From positions 62,001 through 126,000 of the forward strand of contig NZ_CANMSY010000010.1 in assembly GCF_947500705.1 (NCBI RefSeq): a stretch of 64,000 nt of DNA, given 5' to 3'. Numbering within the stretch: position 1 is the first letter of the stretch; each line of letters begins with the position of its first letter. The notes beneath the pieces are model-generated. The model was not told the DNA's origin and did not search any database. It was given only the letters and a program-made list of their open reading frames with translations. The translations under genes and the position numbers were made by a program. Shown here one piece after another: positions 44,577-53,148 of the stretch. This stretch comes from an uncultured Brachybacterium sp. GTDB taxonomy: Bacteria; Actinomycetota; Actinomycetes; Actinomycetales; Dermabacteraceae.

Positions 44577-44640
44577 GCACTACCCCCTCGGTCGGCCGCA
44601 GAACGTTGGCCGACACCCGCTACCGACACCTGGAGAGACC

Positions 44641-45687
44641 ATGGAGATCGGCGCCTACAGCTTCGGCGACACCCCCTTCAACAGCAACAACCAGCAGACC
44701 GATACCGCCACCGCGACCCGCAATCTGCACGAGGCGATCCTGCACGCCGATGCCGTGGGCCTGGACTACTTCGGGGTCGGCGAGCACCACACGATGAGCA
44801 TGCCCGCCTCCTCCCCCGGCACAGTGATCGCCGCTGCTGCGGCGGCGACCTCGCAGATCATCCTCGGCAGCGCGGCGAGCATCATCGGCACCGATGACCC
44901 GGTCCGCGTCTTCCAGCAGTTCGCGATCGCCGACGCGATCTCCGGCGGCGGGCGGATCGAGATCACCGCCGGCCGCGGCTCCTCCGTGGAGACTTTCCCC
45001 CTGTTCGGTCATGACCTCAACGACTACGACGAGCTCTACGCCAACAAGCTCGACCTCCTGATGGCCCTCAACAACAGCCCCGACGGGATCGTCACCTGGA
45101 AGGGTGGGCGACGGCCGGACATCCCGGGACTCGCGGTCGTGCCGCGACCCATCTCCGGGAAGCTGCCGATCTGGCTCGCCACCGGCGGGAACCCCGGCTC
45201 TTCAGCCCGCGCCGGCCAGCTCGGGCTGCCGATCTCCTACGGCATCATCGGCGGCGCTCCCCAGCGCTTCGCCCCGCTGGCGGAGCTGTACCGTCGTTCC
45301 GCCGCGACGGCGGGCCATACGGGAGACGACATCAAGGTGTCCGTCGCTGCGCTCGGGCTCGTCGCACCCACCAAGGAGGAGGCCCTCGAGCGGATGTACC
45401 AGGGCTGGTACAACCTGAATGTGGAGATGGGCCGGCTGCGCGGCTGGCCCGAGCCCGACCGGGATGCGTACCTGGTCCAGGCAGAGGCACCCGGCGCCTA
45501 TTGCGTCGGTGATCCGGATGAGGTCGCCGAGCGGATCGTGCACCTGCACGGATTCATGGGCCACACCCGCCACTTCCTGCAGATGGACATCGGCGGACTC
45601 CCTCAGGAGCACTTCCTGGAGTCGCTGACCCTGCTGGCCACCGAGGTGAAGCCGCGCGTGGAGCGGCTCCTCGCGCGGCAGCGGTGA
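44641..45687 (+). CDS. LLM-class (luciferase-like) flavin-dependent oxidoreductase
   Basis: This 348-residue TIM-barrel enzyme uses reduced FMN or F420. Bacterial luciferase-family features include GLDYFGVGEHHTM, TSQIILGSAASIIGTDDPVRV, and QFAIADAISGGGRIEITAGRGS. LPIWLATGGNPGSSARAG is the flavin-phosphate loop. The substrate is unknown. It is divergent from a MarR regulator, with a palindrome between, so it is probably induced by a MarR ligand. GGAGAG before the ATG is the ribosome-binding site. The frame upstream of 44641 is not conserved sequence. Confidence 0.92.
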   Translation: MEIGAYSFGDTPFNSNNQQTDTATATRNLHEAILHADAVGLDYFGVGEHHTMSMPASSPGTVIAAAAAATSQIILGSAASIIGTDDPVRVFQQFAIADAISGGGRIEITAGRGSSVETFPLFGHDLNDYDELYANKLDLLMALNNSPDGIVTWKGGRRPDIPGLAVVPRPISGKLPIWLATGGNPGSSARAGQLGLPISYGIIGGAPQRFAPLAELYRRSAATAGHTGDDIKVSVAALGLVAPTKEEALERMYQGWYNLNVEMGRLRGWPEPDRDAYLVQAEAPGAYCVGDPDEVAERIVHLHGFMGHTRHFLQMDIGGLPQEHFLESLTLLATEVKPRVERLLARQR

Positions 45688-45797
45688 GTCCTGCGGAGAC
45701 GGCGGATCTGCGAGGGCTTCTCCGAGCTCGCTGCGCCGTGCACCTGCCCTCCTGGACCCGACTGGCTTCAAAGGCCCGGATGAGGTGAAATAGGGGC

Positions 45798-46124
45798 ATG
45801 AGCAGTATCGAGATCACCGTCATCGACCGCGAAGGCGTCGAAACACCCGGCGTGGAATGGGAGGACGACGAGTCCCTCATGGAGTGCCTGGTCCGCAACA
45901 GCTTCCCGATCCTCGCGATCTGTGGTGGTAACGCCTCCTGTTCCACCTGCCATTCCTTCCTCGACCAGGTCTCCTTCGAGACCGCGGGCGAGATCGATGA
46001 GGACGAAGCCGATGTGCTGGATTCCCTCACCGAGTCGGAGCGCGAACCCACCTCCCGCCTGACCTGCCAGATCCCCTGGGACATGGACCTCGCGGGCGCC
46101 GTGGTACGGATCGGCCCCTTCTGA
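45798..46124 (+). CDS. [2Fe-2S] ferredoxin
   Basis: This 108-residue small electron carrier has cluster ligands in AICGGNASCSTCHSF (CX5CX2C), with the fourth Cys in SRLTCQIPW. This spacing fits adrenodoxin/putidaredoxin-type ferredoxins that serve monooxygenases. The protein is acidic. It follows the LLM oxidoreductase gene by 110 bases on the same strand, but no ferredoxin reductase or P450 is in the window. Confidence 0.93.
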   Translation: MSSIEITVIDREGVETPGVEWEDDESLMECLVRNSFPILAICGGNASCSTCHSFLDQVSFETAGEIDEDEADVLDSLTESEREPTSRLTCQIPWDMDLAGAVVRIGPF

Positions 46125-46184
46125 TCGTCACAGCGCATTCGCGAATGTCGCGGAGGGGTCTGGCGTGTTCCGAGGACCGTCGGC

Positions 46185-46448
46185 TCAGAGCGAGGGCAGC
46201 GCCCAACTGATCAGCACGATGGACACCGCCGTCCCGAACAGCGTGTTCAGGGGGTAAAGAAGGAACTGAGCCGCTCGCACCAGAAGCACCTGGGACTCGG
46301 TGGCCTCGAGCTCGGTGATGATCAGCGCATCGGCGACGACCATGGTCACCGAGACGCCCAGGAACGTCAGGGTGCCGCTCGACCAGAAGAGGCGGAATCC
46401 CTGGTGCCGGAGGGGCTCGCGAGAGAGTCGGATCAGTCGTCGGTCCAC
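46185..46448 (-). pseudogene. truncated MFS transporter remnant
   Basis: The 87 codons begin with a GTG that overlaps the last 16 bases of the LuxR gene. They encode the start of a major facilitator protein (HQGFRLFWSSGTLTFLGVSV, then a second helix). About two to three helices in, the sequence changes to a short hydrophobic end and stops. A complete MFS transporter would need about 400 residues. The rest is missing, so a deletion probably removed it. Confidence 0.6.
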
Positions 46449-47980
46449 GAGCGCGGTACGTGACGCTCAGAAGACACGGCCAGTGCCGTACGGGTGCGGA
46501 GGTTGAGCTTGTGCAGGACGTGCGCGACGTGATTCTCCACCGTTCGCTCCGAAAGCACCAGCCGTCGGGCGATGGCGGCGTTGGTCAGACCCTCGGTGAC
46601 GAGGGCGGCCACCTCCCGTTCGCGTGGGGTGAGCCGGGGGTCGCCGTCCAGATCTGCCGACAAGGCCTCAGGCCTGATCTGGACGGGCGACGCACCAAGA
46701 CGACGCGCAAGGCCTGCGGCGGCCGCCGCATGCTCACTCCGCCCCCTGGTGCCTGGTCGGAACGTGCGGGCCAGTGTGAAATGGGTGAGAGCCGCATACG
46801 GAAGTGCCCCCAACTCGGCGCAGGCCGTGAGCGCGGCGTGCAGGTGGGGGCGCGCGTCCTCGGGTCGGTCGAGGGTGAGCGCCAGCCGACCGAGGGAGAG
46901 GGAGACGGGGCCATGATACGGAGCGTGGGCCATCGCGATGGCGTGCCGATCCGCATAGGGCAAGAGCTGGACGTAGAGGTCGGCTGCGACCTCGGCGTCG
47001 GCGAGGACATCGCACATCTCGGCCGCGCCGACGGCCCCCATGAGCAGCTCGAGTGCGTCATCGGGCATACGTGAGATGTTCCCCCGCACGCTCTGCCACA
47101 CCTGTCGGGACTCCTCGAGCTTCCCTGCGGCATGCCAGGCCCTGGCCAGCCACAACCGGGCGAGGTGGGGCAGATCGTCGATGGCCCGGGCCACCTCGCT
47201 CGCCACGCGGCTTGCGTCCCGACCGGTCCACGCTGCGAGTTCGGCTGTGTAGACGAGGTGGAAGAAGTCGGCGGTGCTCGAGGGGCCCCCGATGCGCCGG
47301 GCCTCGTCGACGAGCGGTCCGACCTCGTCGAACGCACCGACCAGAAGCTTTGCCGAGGCGAGCGTGAGGACGGGCCACGAGCGCCACTCCTGTCCGAGGG
47401 AGTCGACCAGTGCCCGGGCGGCGGCCCGGTCGGCAGCGAGCTCGATCGGACGGCCCAGCTCCGCGGAGGCATCCATCCGCCACCGGTGGCCCCACGCCGC
47501 GTACTCCGTGTTTCCTGTGGCGATGCCGAGGCCCACGGCGCGGCCTGAGATGTCGAGGCGCTCCTGGACGTGGACGGGGTTCTGCAGGTCGACCATTCGA
47601 GCCTGCAGGCCGAGGAATGCCGACTCCGGGTCGGCCATGTCAGCGGGGTCGGCCTCCGTTGCGGGAGCCTAGTGGGCATCGCGCGTGGCGGCCACCTGAG
47701 CCGTGAGGCGGGCGCGGCGCGGGTCCCTCGCCGGTGTTCTCGCCAGAGCCTCCCGTGCGAGGGCATGGATGCTCGCACGCAGCGGCGAGCCTGCGGGCCG
47801 GCGGACGACGAGTGCGGCATCGCTCAGGGCGCTGACGTCGCCGTCTGCCCGGGCGAGCTCGGCGACTCGCGCGACGGCTTCCCATGCCCCGGCGATATCG
47901 CCCGCCGCGTGGCGACTGCGGGCGACGTCGAACAGGGCGTCGATGCCCTCGTCGCTCCCCACGTCATCGGCAGGTTTCAT
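46433..47980 (-). pseudogene. LuxR-family regulator split by an in-frame TAG stop
   Basis: One open frame runs from ATG 47980 to 46433 (515 codons) except for a TAG at 47671-47669, codon 104. The first part has Ala/Arg-rich helices. After the stop the same frame continues with TPR-like repeats and ends in a LuxR helix-turn-helix (LTPREREVAALVTEGLTNAA, LSERTVENHVAHVLHKL). The two pieces join smoothly, so a nonsense mutation, a sequencing error or stop-codon readthrough explains it. An internal ATG at 47638 could yield a 401-residue protein, but its ribosome-binding site is poorly placed. The promoter TATCGT lies six bases before ATG 47980. Confidence 0.75.
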
Positions 47981-47986
47981 CACCGA

Positions 47987-47992
47987 ACGATA
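47987..47992 (-). promoter_or_regulatory. candidate -10 element (TATCGT) for the LuxR gene
   Basis: TATCGT on the minus strand is followed by TCGGTG and then the ATG at 47980, which supports this start over the in-frame ATG at 48019. Confidence 0.45.
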
Positions 47993-48045
47993 CTCGTGGG
48001 ACCACCTGAGTGGTCGCACGGATGTGCACCCGGTCGAGGTACTCC

Positions 48046-48051
48046 TAGTGT
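48046..48051 (+). promoter_or_regulatory. candidate -10 element (TAGTGT) for the 48058 gene
   Basis: TAGTGT is followed by CGAGGG and then the ATG at 48058. It is divergent from the LuxR -10, with about 50 bases between the two elements. Confidence 0.42.
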
Positions 48052-48057
48052 CGAGGG

Positions 48058-48711
48058 ATGAGCACCCAGATCACTGCATCAGAACCCCGGACCTCCTTTC
48101 TCACCCGCGCCTTGCTGGCGGGAGATCTCACGCTCGCCGCGGGCGTCCTGGGCGCGGTCGCGGGGGTCGCTCTCGCGGTGTGGCCGCGCGAGGTGGCTCC
48201 CGATCAGTTCAGTTATCCCCTGGGGACGGCGTCCTTTGTCGCCTTCCAGCTCTTCTTCGCCGTGCACCACCTCGGCCTGCTGGTCGGGATCCTCGCGCTC
48301 GGGTCGCTGAACAGGATGGTCGCCACCCGCGCCACCCGCGCCGGTATCGGCCTCGCCGCTGCCGGGATGGTCGCTCTCATCGCCATGGAGGCCGCCGTCG
48401 CGTTCCTCGGCCTCGGTATCACCGCGACCTCGGAACGAGGCCAGGTGCTCGGCGCGCTCTACGGGGTCGCCTCGCTGATGATCGGAGTCGGTCTCATCGT
48501 GGCCGGTGTCGGCCTGGCTCGCCAACGGGTCTTCGACGGGATCTGGCGTTATCTGCCCCTCGCGCTCGGAGTCTGGGTCTTCGTCCCCATGGTGCCCGCC
48601 CTCTTCGCGCCGATGGTCTGGGGCCGCCTGGCCATCGTCAGGTGGATGGTGCTCTTCGCCGTCCTCGGGATGCAGCTCCGCCGGACCGATCAGTCGGCGC
48701 TCCGACCATGA
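48058..48711 (+). CDS. multi-pass membrane protein, function unknown
   Basis: This 217-residue protein has about six hydrophobic helices, including LAAGVLGAVAGVALAVWP, ASFVAFQLFFAVHHLGLLVG and VWVFVPMVPALFAPMVWG. I recognise no family. It is divergent from the broken LuxR regulator gene, which was probably its controller, and is coupled to the next gene by an ATGA overlap (48708-48711). The two membrane proteins may form a complex. Confidence 0.85.
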   Translation: MSTQITASEPRTSFLTRALLAGDLTLAAGVLGAVAGVALAVWPREVAPDQFSYPLGTASFVAFQLFFAVHHLGLLVGILALGSLNRMVATRATRAGIGLAAAGMVALIAMEAAVAFLGLGITATSERGQVLGALYGVASLMIGVGLIVAGVGLARQRVFDGIWRYLPLALGVWVFVPMVPALFAPMVWGRLAIVRWMVLFAVLGMQLRRTDQSALRP

Positions 48712-49856
48712 CGCGGCAGGCGTGGGTCGCGGTGTCGGTCGGCGCGCTCGTCGGCCTCACCTGGGCTGCCGGGCTGCGCGCATGGATGGCTCAGCTGAGC
48801 GGCGACGAGTCGGCCGTCAGCGGGCTCACCCTCGTCCTCATCCTCCTGCCTGGTGCGGCCGTGGGAGGGGTGCTCGGACGGGCAGCCGAGCGGCGTGCCC
48901 AGGGTCACCCCCCGACCAGGTGGCTCATGCTGGCCCCCACCCTGTTGACCGTGGCACTGCTCGACCCGGAGATCTTCACCGCCTTGCTCAGGACGGGAGA
49001 GGGAAGCGGCGCCCTCCTGGTCGTCGCCACCGCGCTCACCGGTGGCGTCGCACTCTCGAGCCGTCGCTGGACAACCGCCCGGGTCACCGCACTCGTGGTG
49101 TGGGGCCTGGGGATGATGGCCGTGACCTTCATCGGGACTATGGCGGGCCCTGCGTCCACCGCACGCGGAGTCTGGGTGTGCCTCCTGGGCGGTTCGCTGA
49201 TGCTGGTGCTGAGCGTCGCCTCAACGCTGCCCCACCAGCAGGGTTCGCTGCAGGACGGCGCGCTGACGTGGGTCGGGGCAGCCGCAGGGTTCGCGTGGGC
49301 AGGATCCTTGCGCGGCTTCATGGCCGAGATCGTCGGAGACGGGTCGAACGCCTCGTGGCTAGGGACCTTCGGCTGGGTGCTGCTGCCCGGCACCCTCGCC
49401 GGCGCCCTGCTCGGCTGGGCGGAGCGTGAGCGCCGTCGAGGCAGGCCTCACCGCGTGCTGGTGTGGTCACCGCTCCTCTTCGGAGCAGTCCTCCTGCCCG
49501 GCCTGACCGACCTCGGCGCCCTGCTCGAGGACGGTATCGGCGGCGGGGCCATCGCCGTGCCGATCATGCTGGTGGTCGGCGCGTTCGCGCTCGCTGCCTG
49601 CCAGGTGTGGGTCCGGCTCGTGTGCACCATCGTGTTCGTTGCCGCGCTATCCGTCTGGTCGATCACCGCGACCGCAGTGGGCGGCGCGGAATTCGCCGTC
49701 AACACCCCCTACGGTGCTTGGGCGACGATCCTCTACTTCGGGCTCCTCGTCACCGGTGCGCTGGCGACGTCCCTCCCGCTCCGCAGCGCTCCGCACCGGG
49801 TGCGGCCGTCCGCCGCGACTGCTGCTGCTCCCCCCGCGGAAGAGGTCGCCCCGTGA
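48708..49856 (+). CDS. internally duplicated multi-pass membrane protein, function unknown
   Basis: This 382-residue protein has about ten hydrophobic helices and two homologous halves. GLTWAAGLRAWMAQLSGD (residues 16-33) matches GFAWAGSLRGFMAEIVGD (194-211), and LLPGAAVGGVLGRAAERR (46-63) matches LLPGTLAGALLGWAERER (225-242). A membrane segment after each pair also corresponds. The half-repeat is about 178 residues. No known family is evident to me. An Ala/Pro-rich tail ends the protein. It overlaps the preceding membrane gene by four bases. Confidence 0.85.
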   Translation: MTRQAWVAVSVGALVGLTWAAGLRAWMAQLSGDESAVSGLTLVLILLPGAAVGGVLGRAAERRAQGHPPTRWLMLAPTLLTVALLDPEIFTALLRTGEGSGALLVVATALTGGVALSSRRWTTARVTALVVWGLGMMAVTFIGTMAGPASTARGVWVCLLGGSLMLVLSVASTLPHQQGSLQDGALTWVGAAAGFAWAGSLRGFMAEIVGDGSNASWLGTFGWVLLPGTLAGALLGWAERERRRGRPHRVLVWSPLLFGAVLLPGLTDLGALLEDGIGGGAIAVPIMLVVGAFALAACQVWVRLVCTIVFVAALSVWSITATAVGGAEFAVNTPYGAWATILYFGLLVTGALATSLPLRSAPHRVRPSAATAAAPPAEEVAP

Positions 49857-50091
49857 GGACGCGGAGGACCATCTGCCCATCGGACCGTCGATCCGCGATG
49901 CCCTCCGGACGCGCGCGGCGGCAGGCATGGCCCTGGCGAGCGTGCAGAGGCACGCTCCAGAGCAGGTCGAGCCTCTCGCTCGATCGGCGGCAGGCGACAC
50001 CGACCCGGATCGTCCGCGCAGTGTCCCGCACGCTCTCCGGCTGGGGGTTCGTGCTGGCCGCTCCGCGGTCCGGCGAAGGGCGAGGAGCGCC

Positions 50092-50433
50092 TCAGCACTC
50101 GGGATCGTCCCCGAACACCCGCACCTCCTGGGCGCAGCGACAGGCGACGGCGATCTTTCGTGCCCACTCGAGCGCCTCCTCGCGGGCGGCGACCTCGAGC
50201 ACGGCGTATCCGCCCTCGATATGACGGGTCTCAGCGTAGGTGCTCTCGAGCACGGTGCCGGTCCCGTCGACCATCACGGGAGGCACCCTCCCGTCGATCC
50301 CGCCGCCGAACACCCAGACGCCGGCCGCCTTCGCCTCGCGCACCACGGCGTGGGAGTCATCGCTCACCTGCTGCATGTCCAGCTCCTGGATCCTCATCGC
50401 GCTGCTGGGGAAGGAGATCAGGTACTTCGACAT
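50092..50433 (-). CDS. YciI/YCII-related (DGPF-domain) protein
   Basis: This 113-residue protein starts MSKYLISFPSSAMRIQ and contains KAAGVWVFGGGIDGRVPP and ETRHIEGGYAVLEVAAREEA, with the fold and motifs of YCII-related small proteins. Many sit beside sigma factors or regulators, and their role is unclear. AGAGGTGG five bases upstream supports the ATG at 50433. It lies 88 bases downstream of the ABC permease gene on the same strand. Confidence 0.85.
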   Translation of the reverse strand: MSKYLISFPSSAMRIQELDMQQVSDDSHAVVREAKAAGVWVFGGGIDGRVPPVMVDGTGTVLESTYAETRHIEGGYAVLEVAAREEALEWARKIAVACRCAQEVRVFGDDPEC

Positions 50434-50521
50434 CGGGTCCACCTCTCGTCGGCCCCGAGACACTGCGTCGCGGGGTCCTGTGCCTGCTGCCGGAGAGTCT
50501 CCTCCCCCGGTGTCCGCGCCG

Positions 50522-52177
50522 CTACCCCGCCGCCAGGTCCCGTCGGCGCAGCGCGGCCAGACCCACGACCACCAGCACCACCGCACCGACGCCCATCACC
50601 AGCAGCGGCACGCCCTCGAACTCCGCCGAGGGCAGCAGCGGGACGTGGTTCAGCGGCGAGACATCCTTCGCCCCATCGGGCAGGCCCAGCAGGTCGCCGA
50701 GGAAGGTGATGAGCGCGGTGTACACCACCAGTGCCCAGGCGACGCTCGTCAAACGCAGGTTCAGCCCGTACAGCGCCAGCGCGACGGCGCCGTAAAGCGC
50801 GATCGCGGGCAGGTAGGCGAGGGCGGCGGCGGTCATGTCCCCGATCCAGGCGGTGTCATCCGTCGCCGCCCAGACGCCGAGCCCCACTCCGAGGCCCAGC
50901 AGCACCTGCATCAGCGCCGTCTCGAGCAGCACCACCAGGAACCACATCAGAGCCAGGCGCACGCGGGAGGTGCCGGCCACCAGTGCCCCGGCGAGGCGTC
51001 CAGCGAACTCCTCGGTGCGCATCCGCAGCACTCCGGAGACGATCAGGGCGACCGGTCCGGTCGTGAGCATCATCAGCACGAAGGCGGAGAACGAGCCGGT
51101 GACGTCGTCCATAGCGATCGGCGCGAACTCCCCGATCGCCGGCATCTCCTCGATAAAGTCGGTGAGCGAGGAGGCCAGCGAGCCGAAGGCGAGCGCGAAC
51201 AGGAACAGCCCGATCCCCCAGGCGAGCATCGACCCGGTCACCAGTCGCCGGGCGAGACCGCCGCGAGCCAGCAGCGCGGGCGAGGCGCTGCGCGGCCCGG
51301 CCGAGGCGGCACGCAGTCCGGCACCGACGTCTCGGCGGTGGGACAGGGCCCCGGCGAGCACCAGCAGGGCGATCACGGCGGCGAGGGAGACCAGCAGCGG
51401 CCACCAGCGCAGGTCCACGAAGACCCGGGTCTGCTGGGCCCAGGCCAGGGGCGAGAACCAGGAGAGCCAGGAGCCCTGGCGGTCGATCACGTCTCCGACT
51501 CCACGCACCATGAAGGCGAGGGCCAGCAGCCCGAGCGCCATCCCGGAGGCGGTGCCGGCGTGCTCGGTGAACTGCGCAGCGACAGCAGTGAGGGAGGCGA
51601 AGACCATTCCCGTCAGCGCGGTCGCGAGCCCGAGCGCGAGCGACCCGGCGATCTCTCCGCCCATGACGAGGGTGCCGGCCGTGATCGCTGCACCGAGTGC
51701 GAGGTTCGCGAGGCTGACGACGATCAGCGCGGCGACGGCGGGGGCGAGCCGTCCGGCGGGCAGCGCCCGGATCAGCTCCAGGCGCCCGGCCTCCTCCTCG
51801 CCGCGGGTATGGCGCACGGTGAGCAGCACGCTCATGATCGCGGCCGGGATCAGGATGTAGAGGAAGAGCTCATTGGCCACCATCGCCCAGAAGGTGTAGT
51901 GCTCGGTGGCGAAGTAGGGCCCGGTCATCATGACGGCCGAGGGGTTGTCCAGCAGCATCGCTCGCGCATCGAGCGCCCCCTGATCGGGATAGGCCTCCTC
52001 CATCGCGAGGATCGAGGCGGGCACCAGGACGAGCACAGCGAGTGTCCAGACGATGATCGCGCGTCGGGAGATCCGCCCGTAGAGCCGTACCAGGGAGCCC
52101 AGACCCGTCAGCGGCGAGGCCGCGACCGGGTCCGCCCGATGGGTGTGACGGCTGGGCGGGCGGATGGAGGTGCTCAT
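50522..52177 (-). CDS. ABC exporter permease (polyketide/antibiotic exporter type)
   Basis: This 551-residue permease has about 12 hydrophobic segments in two similar halves. Each half starts with a long helix and has a charged cytoplasmic loop (HTRGEEEAGRLELIRALPAG in the first, RMRTEEFAGRLAGALVAGTS in the second). This layout matches the duplicated ABC-2 type permeases that export antibiotics. It is coupled to the ATPase gene by an ATGA overlap. The substrate is unknown. Confidence 0.92.
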   Translation of the reverse strand: MSTSIRPPSRHTHRADPVAASPLTGLGSLVRLYGRISRRAIIVWTLAVLVLVPASILAMEEAYPDQGALDARAMLLDNPSAVMMTGPYFATEHYTFWAMVANELFLYILIPAAIMSVLLTVRHTRGEEEAGRLELIRALPAGRLAPAVAALIVVSLANLALGAAITAGTLVMGGEIAGSLALGLATALTGMVFASLTAVAAQFTEHAGTASGMALGLLALAFMVRGVGDVIDRQGSWLSWFSPLAWAQQTRVFVDLRWWPLLVSLAAVIALLVLAGALSHRRDVGAGLRAASAGPRSASPALLARGGLARRLVTGSMLAWGIGLFLFALAFGSLASSLTDFIEEMPAIGEFAPIAMDDVTGSFSAFVLMMLTTGPVALIVSGVLRMRTEEFAGRLAGALVAGTSRVRLALMWFLVVLLETALMQVLLGLGVGLGVWAATDDTAWIGDMTAAALAYLPAIALYGAVALALYGLNLRLTSVAWALVVYTALITFLGDLLGLPDGAKDVSPLNHVPLLPSAEFEGVPLLVMGVGAVVLVVVGLAALRRRDLAAG

Positions 52178-53148
52178 GAGTCCTCCGCTCCGGCGCTGCG
52201 GGATCCGGCGGCGAGGTCATCACCGTAATGGCGCAGGAAGAGATCCTCGAGGGACGGGGGTGTGATGGTCAGCGCGGTGACCCCCATCCGGGTGAGGACC
52301 GGCAGGACATCGTGGAGCGCGGCGTCATCGACGTCGAAGCGGAGCCGGTCCCCGTCGATCACCAGGTCGTGGACGCCGTCCAGGGCGGCGAGCGGGGCGG
52401 GATCCGCGCTCGAGGTGGCGGCGACGGTGGAGCGGGTCAGGTGCCGCAGCTGGACGAGGGTCCCGGATTCGACGTCCTTGCCGGCGCGGATGATCGTCAC
52501 CGTGTCGCAGAGCTTCTCGACCTCGGCGAGGATGTGGCTGGACAGCAGCACAGTGCGCCCGTCGGCTCGCAGGCGCGCGACCTCGTCGGTGAAGATCGCC
52601 TCCATCAGGGGGTCCAGGCCCGAGGTGGGCTCGTCCATGATGTACAGGTCCACGTCCCGCGACAACGCTGCGACCAGCGAGACCTTCTGGCGGTTGCCCT
52701 TGGAGTAGGTGCGGGAACGCTTCCTGGGATCGAGCTCGAAGCGCTCGATGAGCTCGCCCCGGCGGCGCCGGTGGGCGGCGCCCTTCTCCCCGCGGGTGAG
52801 CACGTCGATCGCCTCTCCCCCGGTGAGGTTCGGCCAGAGGTTCGTATCGCCCGGCACATAGGCGAGGCGCTGATGGATCTGCACGGCGTGGGACCACGGA
52901 TCCATGCCGAGCACCTCGGCGGAGCCCGAGCTGGCCCGCAGCAGTCCCAGCAGCACGCGGATGGCGGTGGACTTCCCGGCGCCGTTGGGTCCGAGGAAGC
53001 CGGTCACCTGACCGCGGGGCACTGTGAGGTCGAAGCCGTCCAGGGCGCGCGTGGTGCCGAAGGTCTTGGTCAGGCTCCGGACCACCACGGCGGCATCGGA
53101 CGTGGTGGAGGCGGAGCCGGTGGTGTCAGCAGTGTCGGTGGCGGTCAT
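52174..53148 (-). CDS. ABC exporter ATP-binding protein
   Basis: This 324-residue ATPase has Walker A GPNGAGKS at residues 53-60, Walker B LYIMDEPTSGLDPL, and H-loop SSHILAEVEKL. The signature motif is SKGNRQKV instead of LSGGQ, a variant common in drug exporters. A C-terminal domain of about 90 residues follows. The ATG at 53148 has an AAGGGG site upstream and overlaps the tetR stop; a frame extending to 53298 overlaps tetR and is unlikely. Confidence 0.95.
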   Translation of the reverse strand: MTATDTADTTGSASTTSDAAVVVRSLTKTFGTTRALDGFDLTVPRGQVTGFLGPNGAGKSTAIRVLLGLLRASSGSAEVLGMDPWSHAVQIHQRLAYVPGDTNLWPNLTGGEAIDVLTRGEKGAAHRRRRGELIERFELDPRKRSRTYSKGNRQKVSLVAALSRDVDLYIMDEPTSGLDPLMEAIFTDEVARLRADGRTVLLSSHILAEVEKLCDTVTIIRAGKDVESGTLVQLRHLTRSTVAATSSADPAPLAALDGVHDLVIDGDRLRFDVDDAALHDVLPVLTRMGVTALTITPPSLEDLFLRHYGDDLAAGSRSAGAEDS

